From Teredinibacter sp. KSP-S5-2 (GTDB lineage Bacteria; Pseudomonadota; Gammaproteobacteria; Pseudomonadales; Cellvibrionaceae): DNA of 64,000 nt. The position numbers and the translations under genes are program-made. Shown here piece by piece: positions 52,197 to 61,768 of this stretch. The DNA lies in the NCBI RefSeq assembly GCF_032773895.1, contig NZ_CP120416.1:1734001-1798000 (forward strand). The letters are read 5' to 3'. Every line of letters begins with the position of its first letter. Within the stretch, counting starts at the first letter, position 1. Below the pieces are notes generated by a model. It made no database searches. It was not told where the DNA came from and was given only the letters and a program-made list of their open reading frames with translations.

Positions 52197-52730
52197 GTGT
52201 TTATTCGCAAAGAAGTAAAACCTATGACTTGGTTAGGGTTCGTCATTCTTATTATTGGTATGGCGTCCGTAGTCACTATTTCCATTATTTCTTCATCACC
52301 AGAGGCAGGAAAATCAGAAGACGGAACCCAGATAACAGATATTACCGTCTACAAAAGTCCCACGTGTGGTTGTTGTGAGCTGTGGATTAATCACCTTAAA
52401 GATGCCGGCTTTACTGTGGGTACTCATCACCCTCAAGACCTGAATTTGTTCAAGTCGGAGCAGGGGGTGAGTAGCGACCTTTGGTCATGTCACACGGCAA
52501 TAACCCAGTCTGGCTACATTTTTGAGGGCCATATCCCAGCCAAATTTATTCGTCAGTTTTTAGCCAATGTGCCCGAACATGCTAAAGGCTTGGCGGTGCC
52601 CAATATGCCGATGGGCAGCCCTGGTATGGAGTATGGAGACACCTTCTCTGCTTACACCATCTACCAGATAAACACTGACGGCAGTACTAAGGTGTATGCC
52701 GAAATTCATGCAGCTAAGGATCAGTATTAA
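52197..52730 (+). CDS. DUF411 metal-binding protein, copper locus
   Basis: A 177-residue protein with an N-terminal membrane anchor (LGFVILIIGMASVVTISII) and a thioredoxin-like DUF411 domain. The family marks are YKSPTCGCCELW, SCHTA, EGHIPA and LAVPNMPMGSPGME. DUF411 proteins (CopG-like) bind copper and are part of copper/silver resistance operons. GTG 52197 follows AGGGAGG at 5 bases. The CusC gene starts at its stop (TAATG), so it leads the efflux operon. Probably periplasmic, handling Cu(I)/Cu(II). Confidence 0.88.
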   Translation: MFIRKEVKPMTWLGFVILIIGMASVVTISIISSSPEAGKSEDGTQITDITVYKSPTCGCCELWINHLKDAGFTVGTHHPQDLNLFKSEQGVSSDLWSCHTAITQSGYIFEGHIPAKFIRQFLANVPEHAKGLAVPNMPMGSPGMEYGDTFSAYTIYQINTDGSTKVYAEIHAAKDQY

Positions 52731-54076
52731 TGAAACGGCAGTATCTTTTTAGTGTGCCTTTGGTGTTTACCTGGCTGCTTACCGGTTTTGTTCATGCTGC
52801 TGAGGTGTTATCTCTTGAGCAGGCTGTTGCACGGGCGCAGGAAATCGACCCCTGGCTTCAACAAAGTGTTTTACTTGAACAATCGCAGAAAGCGGAGAGT
52901 GAATTCGTAAGTGCTTTGCCAGACCCGGTTGTCTCCGTGGGTGTTGCGAATTTACCTTTGGATAGTTTTGATTTTTCCCAGGAAGCGATGACTCAGGCAA
53001 AAATTGGCGTGGCTCAAATGTTTCCCCGTGGAGCGACTTTGCGCCTGCGGGAAGAAAAGCTGCAGCGAATGAGTCAGCAAGAACCCTTTAAACGGGAAGA
53101 TCGCAAACAGAAAGTGAAGGTGACGGTTACACACCTTTGGCTGGAAGCATTTCGGGCGGCCAAATCGATTCAATTAATTGAAAAAGACCGCAGTTTGTTT
53201 GAGCACTTGGTGGATGTGGCTCAGTCCAGCTATTCCACAGCAATGGCAAATACTAAACAGCAGGATTTGGTGCGTGCTCAGTTAGAACTCACCCGTCTGG
53301 AAGACCGATTATTTCGTTTACACCAGCATCAGGATGAAAAAAAGGCGCGGTTAAAAGAGTGGTTATCTGCGGGGGAAGTCGGTGTAACAGGTGAGGTGTT
53401 TAAACTTACCGATCAACTACCAGAAATAGCTGTGTCGCAAAATTATAAATCCGTTTCAGCAACATCAGAAAATTCAAATCTGTTGGCACACTATATACAA
53501 CAACATCCTGTACTGATGGGGTTGGATACGCAAATTGAGGCAAGTAGTACCGATATTGAACTTGCCCGACAAGCATACAAACCCCAATGGGGAATCAATG
53601 CCGGGTATGGGTATCGCGATACTGATCCGACAGGACAAGATAGGGCAGACTTCTTTTCTGTTGGTGTGTCTTTCGATATGCCTATTTTTTCCCGAAGTAA
53701 AAAGAGCAAAAAAGTAAAAGCTGCGCAAACAAAAACCGAATCCATCAAAACACAAAAAGCATTGCAGTTACGTCAGCTAGTCTCCGGTTTTGAATCGGCT
53801 CAGGCGAAGTTGCAACGAATGGAGCAAAGAAAAACATTGTATTCCGCTCGATTGCTGAAAGAAATGCACGAACAGGCTGAGGCCTCGCTCACGGCTTACA
53901 CCAATGACGATGGTGATTTTTCCGAAGTGGTACGAGCACGAATTGCGGAACTGAATGCGCATATTGATGCGCTGAATATCGACGTGGATCGATTAAAAAC
54001 CATTGCAGAACTCAATTATTTTTTGGCGGGGGCAGAGGCCGTGAATTACGCTGGAGAGCATGATGAAAAAAATTAA
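52730..54076 (+). CDS. cusC: Outer-membrane channel of copper/silver efflux (CusC/TolC type)
   Basis: A 448-residue outer-membrane efflux protein. A signal peptide (ending VHAA, about 24 residues) precedes two repeats of long helices typical of the TolC family (LSLEQAVARAQEIDPWLQQ; SYSTAMANTKQQDLVRAQLELTRLEDRLF; RAFKAQ-like coiled region near the end). It forms the exit duct of the tripartite pump. It overlaps the DUF411 stop at its start and the CusB start at its end (17 bases). Confidence 0.88.
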   Translation: MKRQYLFSVPLVFTWLLTGFVHAAEVLSLEQAVARAQEIDPWLQQSVLLEQSQKAESEFVSALPDPVVSVGVANLPLDSFDFSQEAMTQAKIGVAQMFPRGATLRLREEKLQRMSQQEPFKREDRKQKVKVTVTHLWLEAFRAAKSIQLIEKDRSLFEHLVDVAQSSYSTAMANTKQQDLVRAQLELTRLEDRLFRLHQHQDEKKARLKEWLSAGEVGVTGEVFKLTDQLPEIAVSQNYKSVSATSENSNLLAHYIQQHPVLMGLDTQIEASSTDIELARQAYKPQWGINAGYGYRDTDPTGQDRADFFSVGVSFDMPIFSRSKKSKKVKAAQTKTESIKTQKALQLRQLVSGFESAQAKLQRMEQRKTLYSARLLKEMHEQAEASLTAYTNDDGDFSEVVRARIAELNAHIDALNIDVDRLKTIAELNYFLAGAEAVNYAGEHDEKN

Positions 54077-55640
54077 TTCTATTTATATTGTTGGTGCCGT
54101 ATGTCTGCTGTTGGGGCTTGCTGTCGGCACGAGTTTATTCTCAGGTAAAGATGAAACCTCCAGCGCATCGGGTACGGATCAAGAAAAAGAAATTCTTTAT
54201 TGGGTTGCCCCTATGGATCCAAACTATAAGCGGGACAAACCGGGTAAATCGCCAATGGGCATGGATTTAATCCCTGTTTATGCTGGTGGTAACGATAGTG
54301 TCGATGAAGGCCCCGGCACCATTCAGATTAACCCCAGTGTGGTGAATAACCTTGGGGTGAGAAGTGTGCAGGCAAGGCGAGCACCATTAAATACGGAAAT
54401 TCGTACTGTGGGTTACGTTAAGTACGACGAAGATCAACTCACACATATTCACCCGCGAGTAGAGGGGTGGATTGAAAAACTGTATGTCACGGCATCGGGT
54501 GATCCCGTGGATCTGGGGCAGGCCCTTTACACCTTGTATTCGCCACAGTTGGTGAATGCTCAGGAGGAGCTGATTCTGGCCCTGAATCGAAATAACCAGC
54601 GTCTTATTCAGGCGGCAGAGGATCGATTAAAAGCGCTGCAGCTTCCCAGTGCATTTATCAATACACTTAAGCGTAATCGTCAAGTGGAACAAAGTGTTAC
54701 TTTTTATGCGCCTAAATCTGGTGTTGTGGATAATCTCAATATTCGAGAAGGTTTTTTTGTAAAACCCGGCACCACATTGATGTCCATTGGAACCCTGGAT
54801 GAAGTGTGGGTTGAGGCAGAAGTTTTTGAACGGCAAACATCATTGCTTAACGTTGGTTTGCCGGTGACCATGACGCTGGATTATATCCCAGGTAAAGTAT
54901 GGTCGGGAGAAGTGGGTTACGTGTATCCAACCCTGGATGAAAAAACCCGGACGGCTCGGGTTAGGTTGCGATTTAAAAATATCGATCACCAGTTAAAACC
55001 CAACATGTTTGCTCAAGTTGTCATTCATGCAAACAGTGTCGAAAACGCATTAATTGTTCCAAGAGAATCTGTGATTCGAACCGGTCGCCAGGATCGTGTG
55101 GTTTTAAATTTGGGGAAGGGTGCCTTTAAATCTGTCGAAGTTAAATTGGGGCGGTTAACCGAGGACTATGCTGAGATTCTTGCAGGATTAAATGACGGAG
55201 ACAGCATTGTGTCTTCCGCTCAATTTTTGTTGGACTCGGAATCCAGTAAAACATCGGATTTTAAACGATTAAATAGTCAGGAAAATATGCCAAAGCAAGT
55301 GCGAGTACTTGCCGATTTAATCGATGTGATGCCAAACATGAGCATGATAAAAGCCAAACATGAATCCATTCCTGAATGGAATTGGCCGGAAATGACAATG
55401 AATTTTCTTGTATCCGATCAAGTGGATTTGTCAGTTTTATCCGCAGGGATGCATGCCCATATCACTATTGAAAAAAATACGGATGGTGATTATGTGATTC
55501 ATAATGTTCATGTGATGTCTGGTGGGCAGGAAAGTATGTCTGACGAGCACATGAATCATGATACACACCAAATGAATCACGATATGCCGGATATGAACCA
55601 TGATATGCAGAACATGAATCATGGAGGTCATCATGATTGA
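54060..55640 (+). CDS. cusB: Periplasmic adaptor CusB with fused CusF-like domain
   Basis: A 526-residue membrane-fusion protein. An N-terminal signal anchor is followed by a metal-binding YWVAPMDPNYKRDKPGKSPM motif, the barrel-sandwich/hairpin adaptor core (IHPRVEGWIEKLYV; PKSGVVDNLNIREG), and a C-terminal CusF-like domain (about 415-490; GVIxMPxMSM-like INVMPNMSM, PEWNWPEMTMNF). It ends in a His/Met-rich tail (MNHDTHQMNHDMPDMNHDMQ). In E. coli CusF is separate and delivers Cu(I) to CusB; here it is fused. It overlaps cusC at 54060 and cusA at 55633. Confidence 0.9.
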   Translation: MMKKINSIYIVGAVCLLLGLAVGTSLFSGKDETSSASGTDQEKEILYWVAPMDPNYKRDKPGKSPMGMDLIPVYAGGNDSVDEGPGTIQINPSVVNNLGVRSVQARRAPLNTEIRTVGYVKYDEDQLTHIHPRVEGWIEKLYVTASGDPVDLGQALYTLYSPQLVNAQEELILALNRNNQRLIQAAEDRLKALQLPSAFINTLKRNRQVEQSVTFYAPKSGVVDNLNIREGFFVKPGTTLMSIGTLDEVWVEAEVFERQTSLLNVGLPVTMTLDYIPGKVWSGEVGYVYPTLDEKTRTARVRLRFKNIDHQLKPNMFAQVVIHANSVENALIVPRESVIRTGRQDRVVLNLGKGAFKSVEVKLGRLTEDYAEILAGLNDGDSIVSSAQFLLDSESSKTSDFKRLNSQENMPKQVRVLADLIDVMPNMSMIKAKHESIPEWNWPEMTMNFLVSDQVDLSVLSAGMHAHITIEKNTDGDYVIHNVHVMSGGQESMSDEHMNHDTHQMNHDMPDMNHDMQNMNHGGHHD

Positions 55641-58600
55641 GCGTATCATTCTCTGGTCGATTCAGAACCGCTTTTTGGTATTACTTAGCACCATATTGTT
55701 GGTTGCATTGGGCTTATACTCAGTGCAGAAAACCCCCGTCGATGCACTGCCGGATTTATCAGACGTTCAGGTTATTATTAAAACCTCCTATCCAGGACAG
55801 GCACCGCAAGTGGTGGAGGATCAGGTTACCTACCCATTAACCACCGCAATGCTGTCGGTTCCTGGTGCGGTTACCGTGCGCGGTTATTCATTTTTTGGTG
55901 ATTCCTATGTTTACGTCATTTTTGATGAAGACACGGATTTATATTGGGCAAGAAGCCGGGTGCTGGAATATCTGAGTCAGGTTGCTCCCTCGTTACCCTC
56001 GAACGCCAAACCGCAGTTAGGGCCGGACGCAACCGGAGTAGGCTGGATATATCTGTATGCTCTGGTGGATCGAACCGGCAACATGGATATCAGTGAACTC
56101 CGCAGCTTGCAGGACTGGTTTTTAAAATACGAATTACAAACCGTGCCTGGTGTATCGGAAGTGTCGGTGGTTGGCGGTATGGTCAAGCAGTATCAGGTTA
56201 TTGTTAACCCGGAAAAACTGCGTGCATTTGGTATTCCGCTCGCTCATGTGCAAATGGCAATAAAGCGGGCCAACCAGGAAGTTGGGGCCTCGGTGGTCGA
56301 AATGGCCGAAGCGGAATATATGGTTCGCGCATCCGGTTATATTCAGAGTGAAAAAGATCTGGGAAATATTCCGTTAATCACCGATGTAAACGGTACGCCT
56401 GTGCTTTTGAAAGACATTGCTGATATTGGCACCGGGCCGCAAATGCGTCGCGGTATTGCTGAATTAAACGGTGAGGGCGAAACCGTTGGTGGTATTGTCA
56501 TTATGCGCTTTGGCGAAAATGCACAAGAAACCATTAACGGAGTGAAAGAAAAACTGGAACAATTAAAAGATAGTTTACCGGAAGGCGTGGAGATTGTTCC
56601 AGTTTATGATCGGTCCGCACTTATCGAGCGAGCAGTCGATAACTTATGGCATAAGTTGCTGGAAGAATTTATTGTTGTTGCTCTAGTCTGTGTGGTTTTT
56701 CTTTTTCATGTTCGATCATCACTGGTGGCGATTATCAGCTTACCAGTCGGCATTCTTGCAGCATTTATTGTGATGCATATTCAGGGTATAAACGCCAACA
56801 TCATGTCTCTCGGCGGCATCGCAATTGCCATCGGCGCAATGATCGATGGCGCAATCGTCATGATTGAAAATATGCACAAGCACATGGAAAAAACGCCGTT
56901 AACGGAAGAAAATCGCTGGAAAATAGTGGCCAAATCCGCAACCGAAGTTGGCCCTGCGCTGTTTTTTAGTTTGCTGATTATTACCGTCAGTTTTGTTCCG
57001 GTATTTAGTTTGGAATCGCAGGAGGGGCGAATGTTTTCCCCATTGGCTTTCACTAAAACCTACGCGATGGCGGCATCTGCGGCGTTGGCGGTGACATTGG
57101 TTCCGGTTCTGATGGGGTATTTTATTCGTGGTAATGTATTGCCTGAGCATAAAAACCCAATTAACCGAGTGGTTACCGCTATTTATGTTCCGCTGTTGAA
57201 AAAAGCCTTGGCTTATCCTAAAACAACGTTGCTCATTGCGGTTTTAGTCACCTTGTCAACATACTGGCCAATGGGCAAGATCGGCAGCGAGTTCATTCCA
57301 CCTTTAGATGAAGGTGACTTGATGTATATGCCTACCACTTACCCAGGCATCTCCATCGGTAAAGCACGGGAACTTTTGCAGCAAACAGATAAATTAATTG
57401 CGACCGTACCTGAGGTGCAAAGTGTTTTTGGCAAAATAGGGCGAGCGGAAACAGCAACCGACCCGGCACCATTAACCATGATCGAAACCTTCATTCAATT
57501 AAAACCTCGAAATGAGTGGCGTGAAGGGGTGACTACGGAAAGCCTGAAAAAGGAACTGGATGGGTTGGTTAAATTACCCGGTGTCACCAACGCCTGGGTC
57601 ATGCCCATTAAAACCCGCATCGATATGTTGGCAACAGGCATAAAAACCCCGGTGGGGATTAAAATAGCCGGACCCAGCCTGGATGTGATTCAAAATATCG
57701 GTCTGGATATTGAGAAAATTCTAAAAGATGTTCCTGGTACGGCATCTGTTTACTCTGAACGGGTTGCCGGAGGCCGCTATTTTAAAGTGGACATTGATCG
57801 GGAAAAAGCCGCCCGATTTGGTTTGAATATCGTTGATGTACAACAGGTTATTGCATCGGCAATCGGGGGGATGAATGTGACCCAAACCGTAGAAGGTTTG
57901 GAGCGTTACCCCGTGAATATTCGCTATCCGCAATCCTATCGTGATTCGCCCGAACAACTTGCTTTGTTGCCTATCGTGACCCAAACCGGACAGCGAATTG
58001 CGCTTGGTGATGTGGCGAATGTGTATATCGAAGATGGGCCGCCGGGAATAAAAAGCGAAAATGCTCGAATCAATGGTTGGGTATTTGTTGACATTGAAAA
58101 TGTTGATATTGGCAGTTATGTCAATAATGCGCGGGAGGTAATTTCAGAACAATTGAATCTACCGGCAGGTTATTCAATAAACTGGTCTGGCCAATACGAA
58201 TACATGCAGCGTGCCAAGGAAAAATTAAGTTACGTGGTGCCTTTGACACTCGCAATTATTGCGTTGTTACTTTATATGAACTTCAAAAGTGTTACCGAAG
58301 TGATTATTTTAATGGGTACGTTACCCTTTGCCGTGGTAGGCAGTATTTGGCTCATGTATTTAATGGGCTTTAACTTCTCCATTGCCGTGGGCGTTGGCTT
58401 TATTGCTTTGGCCGGCGTGGCGGTGGAAATCGGTGTGATTATGCTGGTCTACCTTAATCAGGAATGGAATCGACTGACGAGTAAAGGCACGCTGAATACG
58501 GAGGCGTTAAATCAGGCGGTTATTGCCGGTGCCGGGTTGCGTGTGCGACCGGTGATGATGACTTCCATATCGGTGATTATTGGTTTGCTGCCGATATTGT

Positions 58601-58740
58601 ACGGTTCCGGTACGGGTGCCGAAGTGATGAGCCGAATAGCCGCGCCTATGGTTGGGGGCATGGTGAGTGCTATGCTTCTTACGCTGATGGTGTTACCGGT
58701 TATCTACTTTTTATGGAAAAAACGATACCTTCATAAGTAA
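55633..58740 (+). CDS. cusA: Copper/silver RND transporter CusA
   Basis: A 1035-residue inner-membrane RND pump of the heavy-metal (HME) type, with 12 hydrophobic helices and two large periplasmic loops. Regions matching the CusA methionine triad are present: YMPTTYPG, DPAPLTMIETFIQLKP, and TRIDMLATGIKTP. This favours Cu(I)/Ag(I) over zinc or cobalt. The proton-relay charged residues in helix 4 lie in GAMIDGAIVMIENMHKH. The frame opens at 55621; ATG 55633 has GGAGG 5 bases before it. It drives metal export using the proton gradient. Confidence 0.95.
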   Translation: MIERIILWSIQNRFLVLLSTILLVALGLYSVQKTPVDALPDLSDVQVIIKTSYPGQAPQVVEDQVTYPLTTAMLSVPGAVTVRGYSFFGDSYVYVIFDEDTDLYWARSRVLEYLSQVAPSLPSNAKPQLGPDATGVGWIYLYALVDRTGNMDISELRSLQDWFLKYELQTVPGVSEVSVVGGMVKQYQVIVNPEKLRAFGIPLAHVQMAIKRANQEVGASVVEMAEAEYMVRASGYIQSEKDLGNIPLITDVNGTPVLLKDIADIGTGPQMRRGIAELNGEGETVGGIVIMRFGENAQETINGVKEKLEQLKDSLPEGVEIVPVYDRSALIERAVDNLWHKLLEEFIVVALVCVVFLFHVRSSLVAIISLPVGILAAFIVMHIQGINANIMSLGGIAIAIGAMIDGAIVMIENMHKHMEKTPLTEENRWKIVAKSATEVGPALFFSLLIITVSFVPVFSLESQEGRMFSPLAFTKTYAMAASAALAVTLVPVLMGYFIRGNVLPEHKNPINRVVTAIYVPLLKKALAYPKTTLLIAVLVTLSTYWPMGKIGSEFIPPLDEGDLMYMPTTYPGISIGKARELLQQTDKLIATVPEVQSVFGKIGRAETATDPAPLTMIETFIQLKPRNEWREGVTTESLKKELDGLVKLPGVTNAWVMPIKTRIDMLATGIKTPVGIKIAGPSLDVIQNIGLDIEKILKDVPGTASVYSERVAGGRYFKVDIDREKAARFGLNIVDVQQVIASAIGGMNVTQTVEGLERYPVNIRYPQSYRDSPEQLALLPIVTQTGQRIALGDVANVYIEDGPPGIKSENARINGWVFVDIENVDIGSYVNNAREVISEQLNLPAGYSINWSGQYEYMQRAKEKLSYVVPLTLAIIALLLYMNFKSVTEVIILMGTLPFAVVGSIWLMYLMGFNFSIAVGVGFIALAGVAVEIGVIMLVYLNQEWNRLTSKGTLNTEALNQAVIAGAGLRVRPVMMTSISVIIGLLPILYGSGTGAEVMSRIAAPMVGGMVSAMLLTLMVLPVIYFLWKKRYLHK

Positions 58741-58746
58741 AAACAT

Positions 58747-58831
58747 AAGCCTGTTGTGCAACTGAGTTATCGTTTAAAATCCCCGATCTTTATATAGGCG
58801 TAAAAATCGGGGAAAATTGTGCAACAGGCTT
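58747..58831 (+). promoter_or_regulatory. Nested hairpin that can hide the PPTase ribosome site
   Basis: An outer stem pairs AAGCCTGTTG (58747-58756) with CAACAGGCTT (58822-58831), and an inner stem pairs TCCCCGAT (58780-58787) with ATCGGGGA (58806-58813). The PPTase Shine-Dalgarno GGGGA lies in the inner right arm and the GTG start in between, so folding would block translation. The outer stem is followed by TTTT, so part of it may also act as a terminator for cusA. Confidence 0.55.
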
Positions 58832-59535
58832 TTATTCAACAGATGGAACAGCGCCAGTTCGATCAATATTATGAATGTGAAATTCACTACGATCTTCAAC
58901 ACTATCAGGATTCGCTATACGATGAGTATGGTGTATCGTTCCCCGAGAATTTAAGCAATGCAGTTGCAAAACGCAAAGCGGATTTTTTATGTGGTCGTAT
59001 CGCGGCAAAATGCTGCCTTCAATTCGCTGGTTTGTTAAACCATGAATCAGTTGGTTTTACTCTTCCTGTGGGAAATCGCCGAGCGCCAATCTGGCCTGAG
59101 GGCGTAATCGGTTCAATAACACACACGGTGAAAATGGCCAGTGCCGTTGTTGCCAAATCCGCGCAATGCAAGGGCATAGGAATTGATATTGAGCATTGGG
59201 TCGAGGAAGAAACCTACCATAATATCAACAGCCACATACTGACAGATGCAGAACATGCATTGATGAATTCATCATCCTTTTCGAAAGAGCAAATCCTTAC
59301 GCTTATTTTTTCTGCTAAAGAAGCGCTATTTAAAGCGCTTTACCCAAGTGTTAAGGTGTATTTTGATTTTTTGGATGCTGAGTTAACGCATTGGGACGAG
59401 GACTCGTCCATGCTCGTCTTTCACTTATTAAAAGATATTGGCGAAGAGACCGTTGTAAATGCCGGCACGGAATGTCGGGTGGAATATAAAATCAATAAAG
59501 ACCATGCTAAAACAATAATGTGCTACTTTCGGTAA
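58819..59535 (+). CDS. 4'-phosphopantetheinyl transferase
   Basis: A 238-residue EntD/Sfp-like enzyme that moves 4'-phosphopantetheine from coenzyme A onto the serine of carrier proteins. The metal-binding motif is GIGIDIEHW and the second motif is FSAKEALFKALYP, both typical of the EntD branch. RRAPIWPEGVIGSITHT matches the substrate-binding region. GTG 58819 has GGGGA 6 bases before it. It precedes a free ACP and a type I ketosynthase, so it likely activates them. Confidence 0.92.
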   Translation: MQQAFIQQMEQRQFDQYYECEIHYDLQHYQDSLYDEYGVSFPENLSNAVAKRKADFLCGRIAAKCCLQFAGLLNHESVGFTLPVGNRRAPIWPEGVIGSITHTVKMASAVVAKSAQCKGIGIDIEHWVEEETYHNINSHILTDAEHALMNSSSFSKEQILTLIFSAKEALFKALYPSVKVYFDFLDAELTHWDEDSSMLVFHLLKDIGEETVVNAGTECRVEYKINKDHAKTIMCYFR

Positions 59536-60005
59536 GTAAAATTAGACTCTTCTAATCTTAAGTCTCGTCATCAAAGTGACATGGTTATTTCTCTACAATG
59601 CCAGTTCCCCCGTAAAAATGACGCCTTTGTTTTTGTGTTTTTCTGTGTGACTAAATGCGCGCAGTAGTACGCGTTAGTGAATTCAATATGGTTTTGGTTT
59701 TACTGCAGTGGTTATGATGTCTGCAAGGATGGATACGAATTCATATTTACAATAAATATTTCATATAATTCATTGTGATGTATAGGGTGTCGAAGCAGGC
59801 TGTGTTTTATAAAAATGCATCGCTGATACGATAAAAAACTTGATGTGAAACACGTAATCACTCATTCTCACAGAATAGAGGATGAAATTTTCAAAACTGT
59901 GTTTTATAACAAGAAAGGCATCATAATTCTCGCCATCTTTTAATAATTTGTCATAGTTGCCAGTTAAAATCTGCAAGGTACTGTAGCCATAATAAGGAGG
60001 CTTTC
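59536..60005. other. Spacer upstream of the free ACP gene
   Basis: A 470-base AT-rich spacer. A weak 68-codon frame on the minus strand (59770-59976) starts at TTG and is not credible. AAGGAGG at 59994-60000 is the ACP ribosome site. The promoter of the ACP gene must lie here. Confidence 0.45.
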
Positions 60006-60284
60006 ATGGATAAGAGTGATATTTATAGTTTGGTTGAGTCGGCAATTAAGGAGGTTTCACCTTATGCTGCCGAGTTTCTTAAAAACAAGGAAAAGGACGT
60101 AGTAAAAGATACATACCTAATTGACCTTGGTATTAACTCAATTGATTATGCCGAAGTGGTGTCTATGGTTATGGGTAACCTTGAGATACAGCACTCTCTG
60201 GACATTTTTACCCGAACCAACCGCATAAACGACGTGATTCATATCTTGCATAATCTCTCATCTGAGCGCGCTGCAGTTGCTTAA
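60006..60284 (+). CDS. Stand-alone acyl carrier protein
   Basis: A 92-residue acyl carrier protein. The phosphopantetheine serine is S45 in DLGINSIDYAE, matching the D-x-G-x-(D/N)-S-(I/L) motif. It is small and acidic-helical as expected. AAGGAGG 5 bases before ATG is an excellent ribosome site. It is followed by a terminator. It probably serves the nearby polyketide-type synthase and not general fatty-acid synthesis. Confidence 0.88.
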   Translation: MDKSDIYSLVESAIKEVSPYAAEFLKNKEKDVVKDTYLIDLGINSIDYAEVVSMVMGNLEIQHSLDIFTRTNRINDVIHILHNLSSERAAVA

Positions 60285-60328
60285 CACGCAGTCTTAAGAT
60301 ATAAAAAGCCATATATGCCGTAATTTGG

Positions 60329-60361
60329 CCATATATCCCTTATATGGGATATGTGGTTTTT
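60329..60361 (+). terminator. Intrinsic terminator after the ACP gene
   Basis: CCATATATCCC pairs with GGGATATGTGG (one G-T pair) across TTATAT, followed by five T residues. It limits the ACP transcript to one gene. Confidence 0.82.
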
Positions 60362-60382
60362 AATCATTGTTTTTGAGTGTGT

Positions 60383-61147
60383 ATGCGACTTTTTGCTTTT
60401 TCTGATATTCATATTGATTACCAATCCAACCTTCGATGGTTGCAGCAAATATCCAATAGTGAGTATGTTAACGACTGCGTCATTCTTGCTGGTGATGTTT
60501 CGGATTCCTTGTCCTTACTTGAGGAGTGCTTTTATCAACTGAGTAAAAAGTTTAACCGCATATTTTTTGTACCTGGCAACCATGATTTGTGGGTGTTAAA
60601 GGGGGAAGCAGATCACTCCATAGACAAGTTTCAAAAAGTGATCGCGCTTGCGGATCAATATCAGGTCCGTACCCGTCGAGAACGAGTGGGGCAAACAGAT
60701 ATTCTCCCTCTTTATGCCTGGTACGATATGAGTTTTGGTCAGCCATGCAATAATTTATATCAATCCTGGATGGACTTTCGGGCCTGTAAATGGCCAGAAG
60801 AACTGAATTGTCACAATAAAATCACAGAATTCTTTTTAGAACAAAATTGTGACTATTTAATGCCTTCCGCAGTAGATGTCATTTCCTTTTCTCATTTTTT
60901 GCCAAGGCTGGATATCATGCCGTCTTTTATTCCGAAAAAGCACCGAATGGTGTACCCGGTCCTAGGGTGCGAACGTCTAGATGCGCAACTTCGGCGGGCA
61001 GGATCGAAAATTCATATCTATGGGCACAGTCATGTGAACAGAAATGTCACCATTGGCGGTGTACGCTATATTAATAGCGCGTATGGTTATCCTGCTGAAA
61101 CATCCATTTCCACCCGTTCACTCTTTTGTGTTAAGGATTCAATTTGA
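60383..61147 (+). CDS. Metallophosphoesterase
   Basis: A 254-residue calcineurin-like phosphoesterase. The metal motifs are SDIHID, LAGDVSD, PGNHDLW, and GHSHVN; a fifth ligand position may be the FSHF segment near the middle. It should hydrolyse a phosphomonoester or diester with two metals. GTG 60377 is also possible, but ATG 60383 begins the usual MRLFAFSDIH. It lies 22 bases past the ACP terminator, so it has its own promoter or depends on read-through. Its role in the locus is unknown. Confidence 0.87.
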   Translation: MRLFAFSDIHIDYQSNLRWLQQISNSEYVNDCVILAGDVSDSLSLLEECFYQLSKKFNRIFFVPGNHDLWVLKGEADHSIDKFQKVIALADQYQVRTRRERVGQTDILPLYAWYDMSFGQPCNNLYQSWMDFRACKWPEELNCHNKITEFFLEQNCDYLMPSAVDVISFSHFLPRLDIMPSFIPKKHRMVYPVLGCERLDAQLRRAGSKIHIYGHSHVNRNVTIGGVRYINSAYGYPAETSISTRSLFCVKDSI

Positions 61148-61246
61148 TGGAAATTGGATGTGGTTGTGCTTAAGTAAGTTACCACCATAACCATAAGTTT
61201 CCATCACTTCATCCCGTCACTTTTCTGTAAGTAGATTGTCACCTTG

Positions 61247-61768
61247 TTAAGCTTCATTATCTACTATGTCAAATTCTTCAGACATATAGCGTCGTATAGT
61301 TTTGAGATAGTGCAGAATTCGAGAGAGAAAAACTGAGCAGAAAACACCATTTAACAGGGTGTAGGCACTTATATATGCTGTCGTTTTCAAAGTGTCTGGA
61401 TACAAGGCTTGTATCGCACCCTGGATATATTTTGATGTAAAAATAGCCATAATAAGAATAAACGGAATAATGCTGCCAGGGATGAAAAACTTTCCAGTTA
61501 TTTTACTGTAACTGATTTCCTTACTAAGAAAAAAACGATCATTAACAAACCAGGCAACAGCGAAGCCAACAGTCCAGAGTGTGATGGATTGCAGCCGCAG
61601 TTGAATAAGGTTGGTTGATTCGTAGGCAGAGTATAGAAACATGAGTACTGGAAATAAAAATGCCATCGCTATTGGTACGTTTCTATCTTTTCTTTGTTGC
61701 ATACCTAAGAAAAAAAGCCCGATAAATAGTGGGTAAACCCAAATGGGTGTTTTGGTTATCAAGTCCAT
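61247..61768 (-). CDS. DUF6622-like membrane protein
   Basis: A 173-residue inner-membrane protein with four to five hydrophobic helices (TPIWVYPLFIGLFFLG; IAMAFLFPVLMFLYSAY; SITLWTVGFAVAWFV; IIPFILIMAIFTSK; TAYISAYTLLNGVF). The TPIWVYPLF opening and helix spacing match DUF6622, in my recollection. The frame is open to a TTG at 61795; ATG 61768 has AAGG at 8 bases. It is convergent with the phosphoesterase and divergent from the ketosynthase. Function unknown. Confidence 0.6.
   Translation of the reverse strand: MDLITKTPIWVYPLFIGLFFLGMQQRKDRNVPIAMAFLFPVLMFLYSAYESTNLIQLRLQSITLWTVGFAVAWFVNDRFFLSKEISYSKITGKFFIPGSIIPFILIMAIFTSKYIQGAIQALYPDTLKTTAYISAYTLLNGVFCSVFLSRILHYLKTIRRYMSEEFDIVDNEA

Noticed and set aside
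59770-59976. 68-codon minus-strand frame before the ACP gene
   Set aside because: TTG start without a ribosome site, in the ACP promoter region.
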